Below are positions 1-6,750 of a stretch of DNA of 28,212 nucleotides, in pieces. Position 1 is the stretch's first letter, and every line of letters begins with the position of its first letter. This stretch comes from Dehalococcoidia bacterium (GTDB lineage: Bacteria > Chloroflexota > Dehalococcoidia > GIF9 > AB-539-J10): assembly GCA_030606165.1 (NCBI GenBank), contig JAUWGZ010000006.1:1-28212 (forward strand), written 5' to 3'. The notes beneath the pieces are model-generated. The model worked only from the letters and a program-made list of their open reading frames with translations. It was not told the DNA's origin and did not search any database. The position numbers and the translations under genes are program-made.

Positions 1-387
1 CAAGAGGTGGGGGAGAAGCTCAACGACCCCCAAATAACTGTGGCTGAAACAAGTGAAGCTGGCCTTCGTCTCTTAGATTCTATCGTGGGCTATGATAAAG
101 TTATTATCATTGATGCCATCCAAACCGAGAAAGGGCGAGCAGGCCAGATATATCGTATGGGGCCTGAAGATTTCTCCCTCACTAAACACTTTTCCTCACC
201 TCATCAAATAAACCTGGCCACTGCTCTGGAATTAGGAAATGTGCTTAACCTAGCGATGCCCCAAAAGATCACGATATTCACTGTAGAAGCCAAAGATATT
301 ACTAACTTCAGCGAGAAATGCACACCCGAGGTGGAGAGAGCAATTCCCGAAGTGGTTAAGATGGTGCTGGAGGAGTTAGTCGGCTAG
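1..387 (+). CDS. [NiFe]-hydrogenase maturation protease (HycI/HyaD/HoxW family), 5' end cut by window edge
   Basis: The reading frame is open from base 1, and the protein's beginning, including the usual GNxLxxDDGxG motif, lies outside the window. The visible 128 residues match the rest of the M52 hydrogenase endopeptidase fold: an internal strand ending IIIDAI, whose Asp is a nickel ligand in this family, and later a SPHQINL segment whose His fits the third nickel ligand. Such enzymes remove the C-terminal tail of the hydrogenase large subunit after nickel insertion in the cytoplasm. A GTG at base 7 could act as a start, but the family is about 150-160 residues long, so this is most likely a partial gene. 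It converges on moaC and the two 3' ends overlap by 12 bp. Its presence implies a hydrogenase operon just left of the window. Confidence 0.8.
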   Translation, partial: QEVGEKLNDPQITVAETSEAGLRLLDSIVGYDKVIIIDAIQTEKGRAGQIYRMGPEDFSLTKHFSSPHQINLATALELGNVLNLAMPQKITIFTVEAKDITNFSEKCTPEVERAIPEVVKMVLEELVG

Positions 388-831
388 ATAAAGCCCGCTC
401 TTGCCTCCGCTCTTCCTTATCAGGCGAATCTCTCCAATGGTCATGCTTTTGTCTACTGCTTTGCACATATCGTATATGGTCAAAGCACTTACAGATACCG
501 CTACTAGCGCCTCCATTTCAAATCCTGTTTTCCCAACTCCCCTGGCGCTGGCAGTAACCTCAACAGAATTGCCATTTTCGAGGAGCTTAAATTCAACTGC
601 AATGTGGGTGAGCTGGAGAGGGTGGCACAGAGGTATGAGACGGTGAGTTTCTTTCGCGGCCATGATTCCGGCTGTTTTTGCTACGGCCAAGACATCTCCT
701 TTTGCTAGTTCCCCTTTACGGATAAGCTCTAAGGTAGCGGGGTTCATCTGCACCTTGCCCTCGGCTACTGCCTGGCGTTCTGTTTCTTTTTTCTGGGTAA
801 CGTCTATCATGTGAATTTGCCCTAACTCCAT
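376..831 (-). CDS. moaC: Cyclic pyranopterin monophosphate synthase MoaC
   Basis: MoaC converts the MoaA product (a 3',8-cyclo-GTP intermediate) into cyclic pyranopterin monophosphate, the first stable intermediate of molybdopterin synthesis. The 151-residue protein carries the family blocks IDVTQKKETERQAVAEG near the start, AKTAGIMAAKETHRLIPLCH around residues 51-70, and GVGKTGFEMEALVAVSVSAL followed by DMCKAVDKSM near 98-130, which include the catalytic Lys and Asp. I chose the ATG at 831: the GGAGG six bases upstream is correctly spaced, while a TTG two codons earlier lies directly against that Shine-Dalgarno. The gene starts 2 bases after the moaA stop, so the pair is probably translationally coupled. 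It is the last gene of the Mo/W operon, and its end overlaps the opposing hydrogenase maturation gene. Confidence 0.95.
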   Translation of the reverse strand: MELGQIHMIDVTQKKETERQAVAEGKVQMNPATLELIRKGELAKGDVLAVAKTAGIMAAKETHRLIPLCHPLQLTHIAVEFKLLENGNSVEVTASARGVGKTGFEMEALVAVSVSALTIYDMCKAVDKSMTIGEIRLIRKSGGKSGLYLAD

Positions 832-833
832 TC

Positions 834-1811
834 TCAACCTCCAATCTGCGACATTTTTCGGTTTACCAGCCTGACATTGCCTCCCTCTAAATGATGATGC
901 TCCGGCTTGGAAGCCACTGCCTTTAGAATCAGGTTTTTTAGCTCCTCCATCGAGGCACTATTGCGTAGCGGCATTTTTAAGTCAATCTCGTCTTCTCCCA
1001 GAAGGCAAGGGCGTAGCTTGCCATCTGGAGTAAGTCGCATGCGGTTACACCTGGAGCAAAAGGAGGGCTCGGTGAGGGGAGCGATGAAGCCTATAGTGCC
1101 CTTGGCTCCCACTAGTCGGTAGTATGTAGCAGGTCCGTTGCCAGTTATGGACGCACAGGACTCAAGCTTGCCAAGCAAACTAATATGTTGTTGCAATTCA
1201 ATAGAAGGTACAAACTCTGCTGCACCCTTGAAGGGCATAAGCTCGATGAACCGGATATGCCATCCGTCTTCATAGGTCATCCTGGCAAAATCCAGTACAT
1301 CATCATCGTTTATGCCCCGCATGACTACAGTGTTTATCTTGACCGGGACGAAGCCAGCCTCCTTTGCTGCCTCGATGCCCTCGAGAACGGCTTCCAGTTT
1401 TCCAAGGCGGGTTATGTATTGAAATTTATCGGGTTTAAGCGTGTCCAGGCTCACGTTGACTCTAGACAAGCCTGCCTGCTTAAGTTCCAGGGCATATTTC
1501 TTGAGAAACGCCCCATTTGTCGTCAACGATAGCTCTTCGATTCCTCCCACTTGAGATAGCATCTTAATGAGCTTGGGTAAGTCAGCCCTAACCAGGGGCT
1601 CGCCACCAGTGAGCCTTATCCTGTTGATGCCCAGTTCTGCCGCTGCTTGGACGACAGTCCGAATCTCCTCGTAGGAGAGAATCTCGCTGTGTGGCATCTG
1701 GGGGACACCTTCAGGTGGCATGCAATAGATGCAGCGCAGGTTGCAACGGTCGGTAACTGAAATCCTGAGGTAATTTATGCTCCGTCCGAAAGAATCAAGA
1801 GGTCCTGTCAT
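834..1811 (-). CDS. moaA: GTP 3',8-cyclase MoaA (radical SAM)
   Basis: MoaA uses S-adenosylmethionine and two 4Fe-4S clusters to rearrange GTP in the first step of molybdenum cofactor synthesis. The 325-residue protein shows the radical-SAM cluster motif CNLRCIYC (Cys23, Cys27, Cys30), the SAM-binding LTGGEPL at 68-74, and the second-cluster motif C-x2-C-x13-C (Cys252, Cys255, Cys269). It ends in the Gly-Gly pair that MoaA inserts into its active site. Its length is typical. The ATG at 1811 is preceded by AAGGAGAG at good spacing. The 5' end overlaps the DUF364 gene by 17 bp and the 3' end abuts moaC, so it belongs to the operon driven from the riboswitch at about 5.8 kb. All catalytic cysteines are present, so the enzyme should be functional. 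Confidence 0.96.
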   Translation of the reverse strand: MTGPLDSFGRSINYLRISVTDRCNLRCIYCMPPEGVPQMPHSEILSYEEIRTVVQAAAELGINRIRLTGGEPLVRADLPKLIKMLSQVGGIEELSLTTNGAFLKKYALELKQAGLSRVNVSLDTLKPDKFQYITRLGKLEAVLEGIEAAKEAGFVPVKINTVVMRGINDDDVLDFARMTYEDGWHIRFIELMPFKGAAEFVPSIELQQHISLLGKLESCASITGNGPATYYRLVGAKGTIGFIAPLTEPSFCSRCNRMRLTPDGKLRPCLLGEDEIDLKMPLRNSASMEELKNLILKAVASKPEHHHLEGGNVRLVNRKMSQIGG

Positions 1812-2532
1812 TCTTTCTCTCCTTAGCCATGGTTACAAGTCTTACCCCTTTCACCTGGCTGAAAATGGCACCCTGGCTGATGGAACGAATTGTCTTATCA
1901 GGTTCAATTACCTTCGTTCCAGCGAGGATATCCACACCATAATCAAACAAAACTGGCAATAAAGGGGTGGTGGGTCCCACCATGACAACAAAGCTATTCT
2001 TACTTAAGGCCAGCAACCTGTCAACTGTGTGATTTATGAACGAAGTCCCGGTAAGGCCAACCACGTCAGCTTGAGGCAATACCTCTTCCGCCGCCTCTGC
2101 CGGCAATTCTCCCTCTCGAGGGTTTTGTTCTATGACCCAAAGCGTACTTGCTATCGTTCGCAGCTTTGGAACCCACGGGAAGCTACCTACTATAGCTATA
2201 TTTTTGCCCCTGCCTTTCCGTGCCAGAACATCAAGAGCATTTTCCTTAACGCATCTAGCTTCATCAATATCTATTAGCGAATTAATGGCTGCCATTCCAA
2301 TAGATGCTTCCAGCACATTGTCCGACCTGGCATATTGTGCCAACTCTAATGCCGATAGTCCAGTTAAGCTCCCCGCATTTTTTACTGGCCTGTGAGATGG
2401 ATGTGGCTCATGGAAAGTGGAGGCCAGACCGCAGTACTTGCTTAGCACTGCGGTCCAGAAGACACACGTATGTACTTCACGGACTACGCTGTCTCCACTT
2501 AAGCTGGAGATTAAATCGTCTAGGGCTCCCGT
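1795..2532 (-). CDS. DUF4213/DUF364 protein (putative heavy-metal chelation domain), apparent ACG start
   Basis: The protein has an N-terminal DUF4213-like part (LSGDSVVREV, then FWTAVLSKYCGLAST, LTGLSALELAQYARSDNVLE and SIGMAAINSLID) and a C-terminal Rossmann-like DUF364 part (NIAIVGSFPWV, LTGTSFINHTVDRLL, VMVGPTTPLLPVLFDYGVD). The Pfam name is putative heavy-metal chelation, but the reaction is unknown; related genes often sit with molybdate, tungstate or other metal transporters, as here. Family-like sequence continues about 28 codons upstream of the first usable start, a GTG at 2448. A strong GGAGGAG lies 7 bases upstream of an in-frame ACG at 2532, exactly where ATG would be expected. 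I therefore give 2532 as the probable start (245 residues). The 3' end overlaps moaA by 17 bp, and wtpA ends 26 bases upstream. Confidence 0.75.
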   Translation of the reverse strand, partial: TGALDDLISSLSGDSVVREVHTCVFWTAVLSKYCGLASTFHEPHPSHRPVKNAGSLTGLSALELAQYARSDNVLEASIGMAAINSLIDIDEARCVKENALDVLARKGRGKNIAIVGSFPWVPKLRTIASTLWVIEQNPREGELPAEAAEEVLPQADVVGLTGTSFINHTVDRLLALSKNSFVVMVGPTTPLLPVLFDYGVDILAGTKVIEPDKTIRSISQGAIFSQVKGVRLVTMAKERKNDRTS

Positions 2533-2558
2533 CTTAAATCTCCTCCTATGATGCTCCT

Positions 2559-3656
2559 TTAATCGAACAGGTCCTGTAATGATTCAGGCAGATTTTCAGA
2601 GTGGTCACATATCGGCGGGTCAAGCATTGGTTGACCATTTTCAGTCTCTATTATCTCTTTGCCTGTTTCAGAAAGAAGGAGCTCAATAAACCCCGCGGCA
2701 AGCTCCTCATTCTCGGCATGCACCGGTATAGTAACACCATATACTATGGCCGCGCCACATTGAGCTTCATAAACCTCCGGAGGTCCAGGATCTTTAAGAA
2801 TCTCTATGGATGCTGTGGCGTAAAACTCTTCAACGCCAGGAAGCTCCGCATCTATCTTAGACAGGTTAATATAGTCGATAAGGTCGATATAATTCAACTC
2901 GTGTTGCACAGCTACGGAACGATACTCAAAGGCGTAATCCAGGTCACCCGACTCAAGGGCAACAATAAGGTCGACCGACTTTGCGCTCACAACTTCTTCG
3001 CTAGTTCTGTTTTCGCTAGTGCCATCGGTTCTGCCTCTTTCATGCTCGCTTCCAGGAATAAGTACATCATATAGATCTGCAGCATCGGGGTCTGGCTCAA
3101 GACCAAAGTCTGTAGCGTTATCACAGTAATACATCTCAGTTAACTGGACAACCAGGAGTGTTCTATAGCCACAGGGGTCCTGGTCGGGGTCGCTGTGTCC
3201 ATAGCTCACATCTTCATTCCTGAGCACATCATACCAGGTGCGGTTTTCACTTACTATATCATCAGAACCGGTTGCATTGTCGCTGTAGCAAAGCACCATC
3301 GTGTTTCTGGCGAAGGCGATATACCAATCAGCGTAGCCACCCCCATACATCCTGTCAGGAATAAGCTTGTAATCGGCGGAGGCGACTATGTCGGGTGGGC
3401 TTTCACCGGCGTCTTCTTGTACTATCGCGTTGCTTATTATCGTAGCACTTCCTCCCGATGTAAACACGATATCAACATCGGGATTTAGTGCCTCAAACTC
3501 TGCTCCCAAGTCCGCAAACGGCACAGCCAGACTTCCCGCGTGAAAAATTGTCAGCGTTTCTCCTTGCGGGCCACAGCCAAGAACCGTTACGAGCACCGTT
3601 ACGAGCACTGCTACAACCAAAACAGCTAAAGCTATCTTGGGCCAATTGCCTTTCAT
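2559..3656 (-). CDS. wtpA: Tungstate/molybdate ABC transporter substrate-binding lipoprotein (WtpA type)
   Basis: This is a periplasmic or surface-tethered binding protein for tungstate or molybdate. The 365-residue product begins with a basic stretch and a hydrophobic segment ending in a lipobox, VLGC (Cys28), so it should be lipid-anchored. The mature part opens TLTIFHAGSLAVPFADLG, the signature of the WtpA/ModA type shared with archaea, followed by a Ser-rich oxyanion loop (TSGGSATI). The later YRSVAVQH and IVYGVTIPVHAENEELA blocks are also typical of WtpA. A 12-bp tandem repeat at about 3588-3611 encodes the VTVLVTVL run in the signal peptide. GGAGG lies upstream of the ATG at 3656. It is third in the transporter set (order B-C-A), 30 bp after wtpC. 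Sequence alone does not settle tungstate versus molybdate. Confidence 0.9.
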   Translation of the reverse strand: MKGNWPKIALAVLVVAVLVTVLVTVLGCGPQGETLTIFHAGSLAVPFADLGAEFEALNPDVDIVFTSGGSATIISNAIVQEDAGESPPDIVASADYKLIPDRMYGGGYADWYIAFARNTMVLCYSDNATGSDDIVSENRTWYDVLRNEDVSYGHSDPDQDPCGYRTLLVVQLTEMYYCDNATDFGLEPDPDAADLYDVLIPGSEHERGRTDGTSENRTSEEVVSAKSVDLIVALESGDLDYAFEYRSVAVQHELNYIDLIDYINLSKIDAELPGVEEFYATASIEILKDPGPPEVYEAQCGAAIVYGVTIPVHAENEELAAGFIELLLSETGKEIIETENGQPMLDPPICDHSENLPESLQDLFD

Positions 3657-3686
3657 TAGAACCCTCCCTTTATCTCTAGAAATTTT

Positions 3687-4733
3687 TTAAAAGACGTGAA
3701 TTGCCGAAGCCTTAAATGTGATCCATACTTCCGCCCCTTTTCCCAATTGAAGTTCATCAAACGCCTGGCGGGTAATGATGCAGACGAAATCTGGCGGCAG
3801 ATTCACGGTGACATAAATGACTGAGCCTCTGTCGGCAATGTCACTGACCACACCCAGAAAGCAATTTCTCGCGGTAGACTGGAGAGGCTCTTTGGAAATG
3901 AAGATATCTTCAGGGCGGAGGGAAAGGCGCACCTCACCATTTGCCTCCGTTGTCGCCCTGAGTTTTGTGCCACCGATATCAATGAGCGTGCAGCCATTTT
4001 CTATTCCCGTAACCCTGCCCGAGAGGATATTTCTTGTGAGCGCGAATCGAGCCACAAATTCCGAACTCGGCCGGCGTAGAAATTCCTCAGGTGTCCCTAT
4101 CTGGGCTATACAGCCATCGTTCAGCACAGCAACTCTATGCCCCAGAGCTATGGCTTCTTCAAAGTCATGGGTGACATGAATGACGCTTAACTCAACCCTG
4201 CTATGTATTTCCCTTAACTCTCTTTGCATCCTTTCCCTGGTCTCGGGATCAAGCGCACTTAAGGGTTCGTCCAGCAAGAGTACCTTGGGTTCAGTGACCA
4301 GTGCCCGTGCTAGAGCCACCTTCTGTTTCTCCCCGCCACTCAAAGTAGCAGGACTCCTCTTAAGCAGATGCGAAATTCCCACTACCTCAACAATAGCGTC
4401 TATCTTTGCTTTTGCCTCATTCTTAGGGCACTTTCTCATCTTCAATCCGAAGGCGATGTTCTTCTCCACGGAAAGATGGGGAAACAGCGCCTGGTCTTGA
4501 TAAACAATCCCAATTTCCCTTTTCTCCGGACTTAGGTCAGTAATTTCCCTGTCGCCAATCCAGACCTCCCCTTCAAGGACTGGATAGAGCCCGGCAATAG
4601 CCTCAAGTAGCACGGTCTTCCCTGCCCCAGTAGGTCCAAGGACGATAAAGTATTCCCCTGGCTCAATATCGAGGTTGATGTTCTGGAGGAAAAAATCACC
4701 TAAATTAACCTTCAGGTTCTTTATGGAAATCAT
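3687..4733 (-). CDS. wtpC: Tungstate/molybdate ABC transporter ATP-binding protein
   Basis: This is the ATPase that drives oxyanion import through the partner permease. The 348-residue protein has a complete nucleotide-binding domain: Walker A GPTGAGKT at 33-40, Q-loop near QDQALF (80-84), signature LSGGEKQKV starting at 131, Walker B VLLLDEP at 151-157 and the switch histidine in VTHD (187-190). Residues beyond about 235 form a C-terminal TOBE-like domain (LSRPSSEF... region, LSLRPEDIF, GKGAEVWITFKASAIHV), which in ModC/WtpC proteins can bind oxyanion and regulate the pump. The start codon overlaps the end of wtpB by 4 bases (ATGA), a usual sign of translational coupling. It could equally be named modC; I use wtpC because of the WtpA-type partner. 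Confidence 0.92.
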   Translation of the reverse strand: MISIKNLKVNLGDFFLQNINLDIEPGEYFIVLGPTGAGKTVLLEAIAGLYPVLEGEVWIGDREITDLSPEKREIGIVYQDQALFPHLSVEKNIAFGLKMRKCPKNEAKAKIDAIVEVVGISHLLKRSPATLSGGEKQKVALARALVTEPKVLLLDEPLSALDPETRERMQRELREIHSRVELSVIHVTHDFEEAIALGHRVAVLNDGCIAQIGTPEEFLRRPSSEFVARFALTRNILSGRVTGIENGCTLIDIGGTKLRATTEANGEVRLSLRPEDIFISKEPLQSTARNCFLGVVSDIADRGSVIYVTVNLPPDFVCIITRQAFDELQLGKGAEVWITFKASAIHVF

Positions 4734-5548
4734 GCCTTTTCACCTCTATAGGCTATCGACCTGAGCACGATGAAGGTGATAATAGAGATAAGGATTGCTA
4801 TAGCTGCTACTGGCCCGGCGTAATCTAAGCCAAAATCGAAGCGATTAGCAACCAGGACAGGGAGAACCTTAGGGCTCCATCCTAGAAAGGAGGCACTATA
4901 CGCTATGATGATTATGGCGCCAAACTCAGATAGGCCCCGAGCCCACATGAGCACTGAACCAGAGAAGATGCTTCTCCAGGCCAGAGGTAATGAAATCCGA
5001 AAGAACGATTTCCATGCAGAGGCACCTAAGGTTCTGGCTACCTTCTCTAATCTGACATCTACGGCTTTGAAGCCCTCCTTAGCCGCGTCAATAAGAAAGG
5101 GAACGCTGACAAACATCATAGCGATGACCACTCCGGTAAAAGATCTAAAGAAGCCAATGCCTATGCCGTTCAAGATCTTGCCGAAGAGAAAATTGCTGCC
5201 GAAGACAAACAAGAGGGCAACACCAGCAGCGGAATGAGGGATCACTATGGGCACATCTATAATCGCTTCTACAAACCTCTTCCCCCGAAATTGATGCCGT
5301 GCCAGAACATAAGCTAAGGGAACGCCAAGAAAAAGCCCTATCAGGGTAGCTGTCAATGCCGCAAAGATGGTGAGCAGCACAGATGAGTATACATCCTCTT
5401 CGAGTAGAGTGTTCCACAAAGTCCCGGGAGAGGAAGAAAATACTGTCTTAAGCGGAGGAGCAAAAATGAAGAGCAGCATAATTGCGCCAAGCAGGATAAA
5501 AACTATGCTCATACTATCTGGTTTTTTCCAACCACTCATTTTAGTCAT
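4730..5548 (-). CDS. wtpB: Tungstate/molybdate ABC transporter permease
   Basis: This is the membrane channel of the oxyanion importer. The 272-residue protein has an N-terminal membrane segment at about 12-32, then a ModB/CysT-type core with hydrophobic segments near 58-80, 98-118, 135-155, 190-215 and 240-262. The EAA loop that docks on the ATPase is recognisable as ARTLGASAWKSFFRISLPLA, followed by LMWARGLSEFGAI, a sequence typical of molybdate/tungstate permeases. The ATG at 5548 has a strong GGAGG about 9 bases upstream. It is the first structural gene of the operon and lies 186 bp downstream of the leader ORF and terminator, so its expression should depend on read-through of that terminator. 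Confidence 0.93.
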   Translation of the reverse strand: MTKMSGWKKPDSMSIVFILLGAIMLLFIFAPPLKTVFSSSPGTLWNTLLEEDVYSSVLLTIFAALTATLIGLFLGVPLAYVLARHQFRGKRFVEAIIDVPIVIPHSAAGVALLFVFGSNFLFGKILNGIGIGFFRSFTGVVIAMMFVSVPFLIDAAKEGFKAVDVRLEKVARTLGASAWKSFFRISLPLAWRSIFSGSVLMWARGLSEFGAIIIIAYSASFLGWSPKVLPVLVANRFDFGLDYAGPVAAIAILISIITFIVLRSIAYRGEKA

Positions 5549-5720
5549 ATTCTTCCTCCTTCCGGCGGCAAAGCCGCAAAATCAATATAAATAATTTGCT
5601 CCTAAGCCCCTCTGCATGCTAACACCTGCAAACTTCATTACAAGATGGTTTCGATACCCGCCACAAACAAGTGAGGCACGATAGGCAGAATGGTGTAGAG
5701 TACTAGGATGGGAAAAGAGA

Positions 5721-5750
5721 ACAAAAAAGCACCGCTACAAAAACGGTGCT
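5721..5750 (-). terminator. Intrinsic terminator between Moco riboswitch and wtpB
   Basis: On the minus strand a perfect 7-bp stem, AGCACCG / CGGTGCT (5744-5750 and 5728-5734), with a 9-base loop is followed at once by a run of six T and more T-rich sequence. This is a textbook rho-independent terminator. It sits between the riboswitch and the transporter genes with no complete larger gene before it, so it is best read as a regulatory attenuator. Confidence 0.85.
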
Positions 5751-5770
5751 GTCCAAAAACCAAGCTTCAT
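5735..5770 (-). CDS. 11-codon leader ORF (MKLGFWTAPFL) overlapping a terminator
   Basis: A short ORF starts with ATG at 5770, four bases after an AGGAGG (5775-5780), and ends with TAG at 5735-5737. Its Shine-Dalgarno lies directly after the 3' strand of the riboswitch closing helix, and its last codons run through the 5' arm and loop of the terminator hairpin at 5728-5750. This placement suggests a regulatory leader peptide. A ribosome reaching the stop would cover the terminator arms, while riboswitch-blocked initiation would leave the terminator free to form. That mechanism is inferred from geometry; no expression evidence is available, and the ORF could be fortuitous. Confidence 0.5.
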   Translation of the reverse strand: MKLGFWTAPFL

Positions 5771-5772
5771 AT

Positions 5773-5895
5773 TCCCTCCTTTCCTAGCACGGGAGGCACA
5801 GACATTTCTATCTGTGCCCTCGAGGCTTTTTAGCCTACCGGCTGCTTGCCATGGATTCTCTTTAGGCAAGACAGCTCGGAGAGAGCTAGCATTTA
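5773..5895 (-). ncRNA. Molybdenum cofactor (Moco/Tuco) riboswitch
   Basis: The minus-strand leader closely resembles the Moco RNA motif found ahead of E. coli moaA. Visible parts are: the closing helix with CTAGC (5885-5890 region) pairing to GCTAG (5784-5789); an 8-bp hairpin GGCACAGA/TCTGTGCC with a loop containing GAAA (about 5797-5820); the conserved CTCCCGT after that hairpin; and the ending CTAGGAAAGGAGG, which parallels the E. coli motif's CTGGAAAGGTG. The motif is known to respond to molybdenum or tungsten cofactor and to lie upstream of Mo transport and Moco synthesis genes, which matches the wtp-moa operon here. The SD of a leader ORF is joined to the closing helix. Confidence 0.88.
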
Positions 5896-5904
5896 ATTTC
5901 GGGT

Positions 5905-5933
5905 ATTATATCAGGGGTTTGCCAGCCTGTCAA
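5905..5933 (-). promoter_or_regulatory. Consensus sigma-70 promoter for the Mo/W operon
   Basis: On the minus strand TTGACA (5928-5933) and TATAAT (5905-5910) are separated by exactly 17 bases. Both boxes match the housekeeping consensus perfectly. Transcription would start near 5898, a few bases before the riboswitch closing helix. A promoter this strong fits an operon whose control is exerted after initiation, at the riboswitch and terminator. Confidence 0.88.
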
Positions 5934-5984
5934 ATCCAGTGTATCCGTATAGATACAAAAGCAATTGCCAGGTAAGTTAGACGA

Positions 5985-6638
5985 TTATGCCTCTTCTGCC
6001 TCCTTACCTGGTGGAGCCTCTTCGGGAGCTCCAACCGCTTCCTTCGCCACCTCTACCACCTCCTCTTCTACCTTTTCCACAAGTTGCGCACTAATTTTCA
6101 CCACAACCAACTCTGGGTCGTTAAGTGCAGCGATATCCTTATCTAGCTCGATATCCTTGACTCTTATCGCTTGCCCGGGCTCGGTGAAGGAACTGATGTC
6201 CACTTCTACGCTAGCGGGGATTTTTGCCGGGAAACACTCTACAGTCAAAGTCCCGAGCTCATGCCCCAGCATATTGTCCTTAGACTTCAGGGCTGGCGCT
6301 TCTCCTACTAAGACAACAGGAACCTCTAACCTTATCTTTTCCTCCATTTTTACCTGATAAAAGTCTACATGGAGCAATTTCCCCCTCCGCCAATCTCTAT
6401 CAAATTCGCGAATCACAACGGGCCTTGGCTTCTTCTCCTTATCGAGCTTGAGGCCAATAAGCCCTGTGTGCCCAGCTTGAGCTAACACTCGCTCAAGTTC
6501 ACCAGTGCCGCACTGTAGTGCTAAAGACTTGATGCCGTGCCCGAAAAGATGCACCGGGGTAATTCCCTGGCGGCGCAAATGCTTGACTCTTTTACCAAGA
6601 ATCTCTCGGTTAGTAACCTCTAAATCTATTTTGTCCAT
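5985..6638 (-). CDS. rplY: 50S ribosomal protein L25 (general stress protein Ctc/TL5 form)
   Basis: This protein binds 5S rRNA in the large ribosomal subunit. The 217-residue product has the long, two-domain Ctc layout: an N-terminal L25 domain (about 1-92, starting LEVTNREILGKRVKHLRRQG and including the VDFYQV block) and a TL5-type beta domain (about 95-180, VPVVLVGEAPALKSKDNML and later PASVEVDISSF). The last 35 residues form a Glu/Ala-rich acidic tail, common in L25 proteins of this form. The ATG at 6638 follows GGAAGG. A promoter lies directly upstream and the leader would be about 8-10 bases. The gene ends about 50 bp before the divergent-in-function but same-strand Mo/W promoter. Confidence 0.93.
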   Translation of the reverse strand: MDKIDLEVTNREILGKRVKHLRRQGITPVHLFGHGIKSLALQCGTGELERVLAQAGHTGLIGLKLDKEKKPRPVVIREFDRDWRRGKLLHVDFYQVKMEEKIRLEVPVVLVGEAPALKSKDNMLGHELGTLTVECFPAKIPASVEVDISSFTEPGQAIRVKDIELDKDIAALNDPELVVVKISAQLVEKVEEEVVEVAKEAVGAPEEAPPGKEAEEA

Positions 6639-6650
6639 TTTACCTTCCCA

Positions 6651-6679
6651 ATCATACCAGACAACGCTTCTCCCTGCAA
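6651..6679 (-). promoter_or_regulatory. Promoter for rplY
   Basis: On the minus strand TTGCAG (6674-6679) and TATGAT (6651-6656) are 17 bases apart. Each box is one base off consensus. The predicted start site is close to 6644, leaving only a very short leader holding the GGAAGG ribosome site before the ATG at 6638. Confidence 0.7.
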
Positions 6680-6750
6680 GAAACTGAGCTCGCTCATCTG
6701 AGTGGTGATTCGAAAAATCTGCGCTTCAAAAGGGCAATTATGACCTGTAC

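Noticed and set aside
2601..3074. Long open frames on the plus strand opposite wtpA, moaA, wtpC and dnaK
   Set aside because: They lie antisense to clear genes, show no recognisable protein pattern or ribosome site, and are typical shadow frames.
3453..3483. 9-bp inverted repeat TCCCGATGT/ACATCGGGA inside wtpA
   Set aside because: It is fully explained by conserved codons of the oxyanion-binding region and has a 13-base loop, so it is probably coincidental.
5942..5957. Small hairpin GTATC/GATAC after rplY as its terminator
   Set aside because: Five-base stem without a T-run, lying just ahead of the Mo/W promoter; not convincing.
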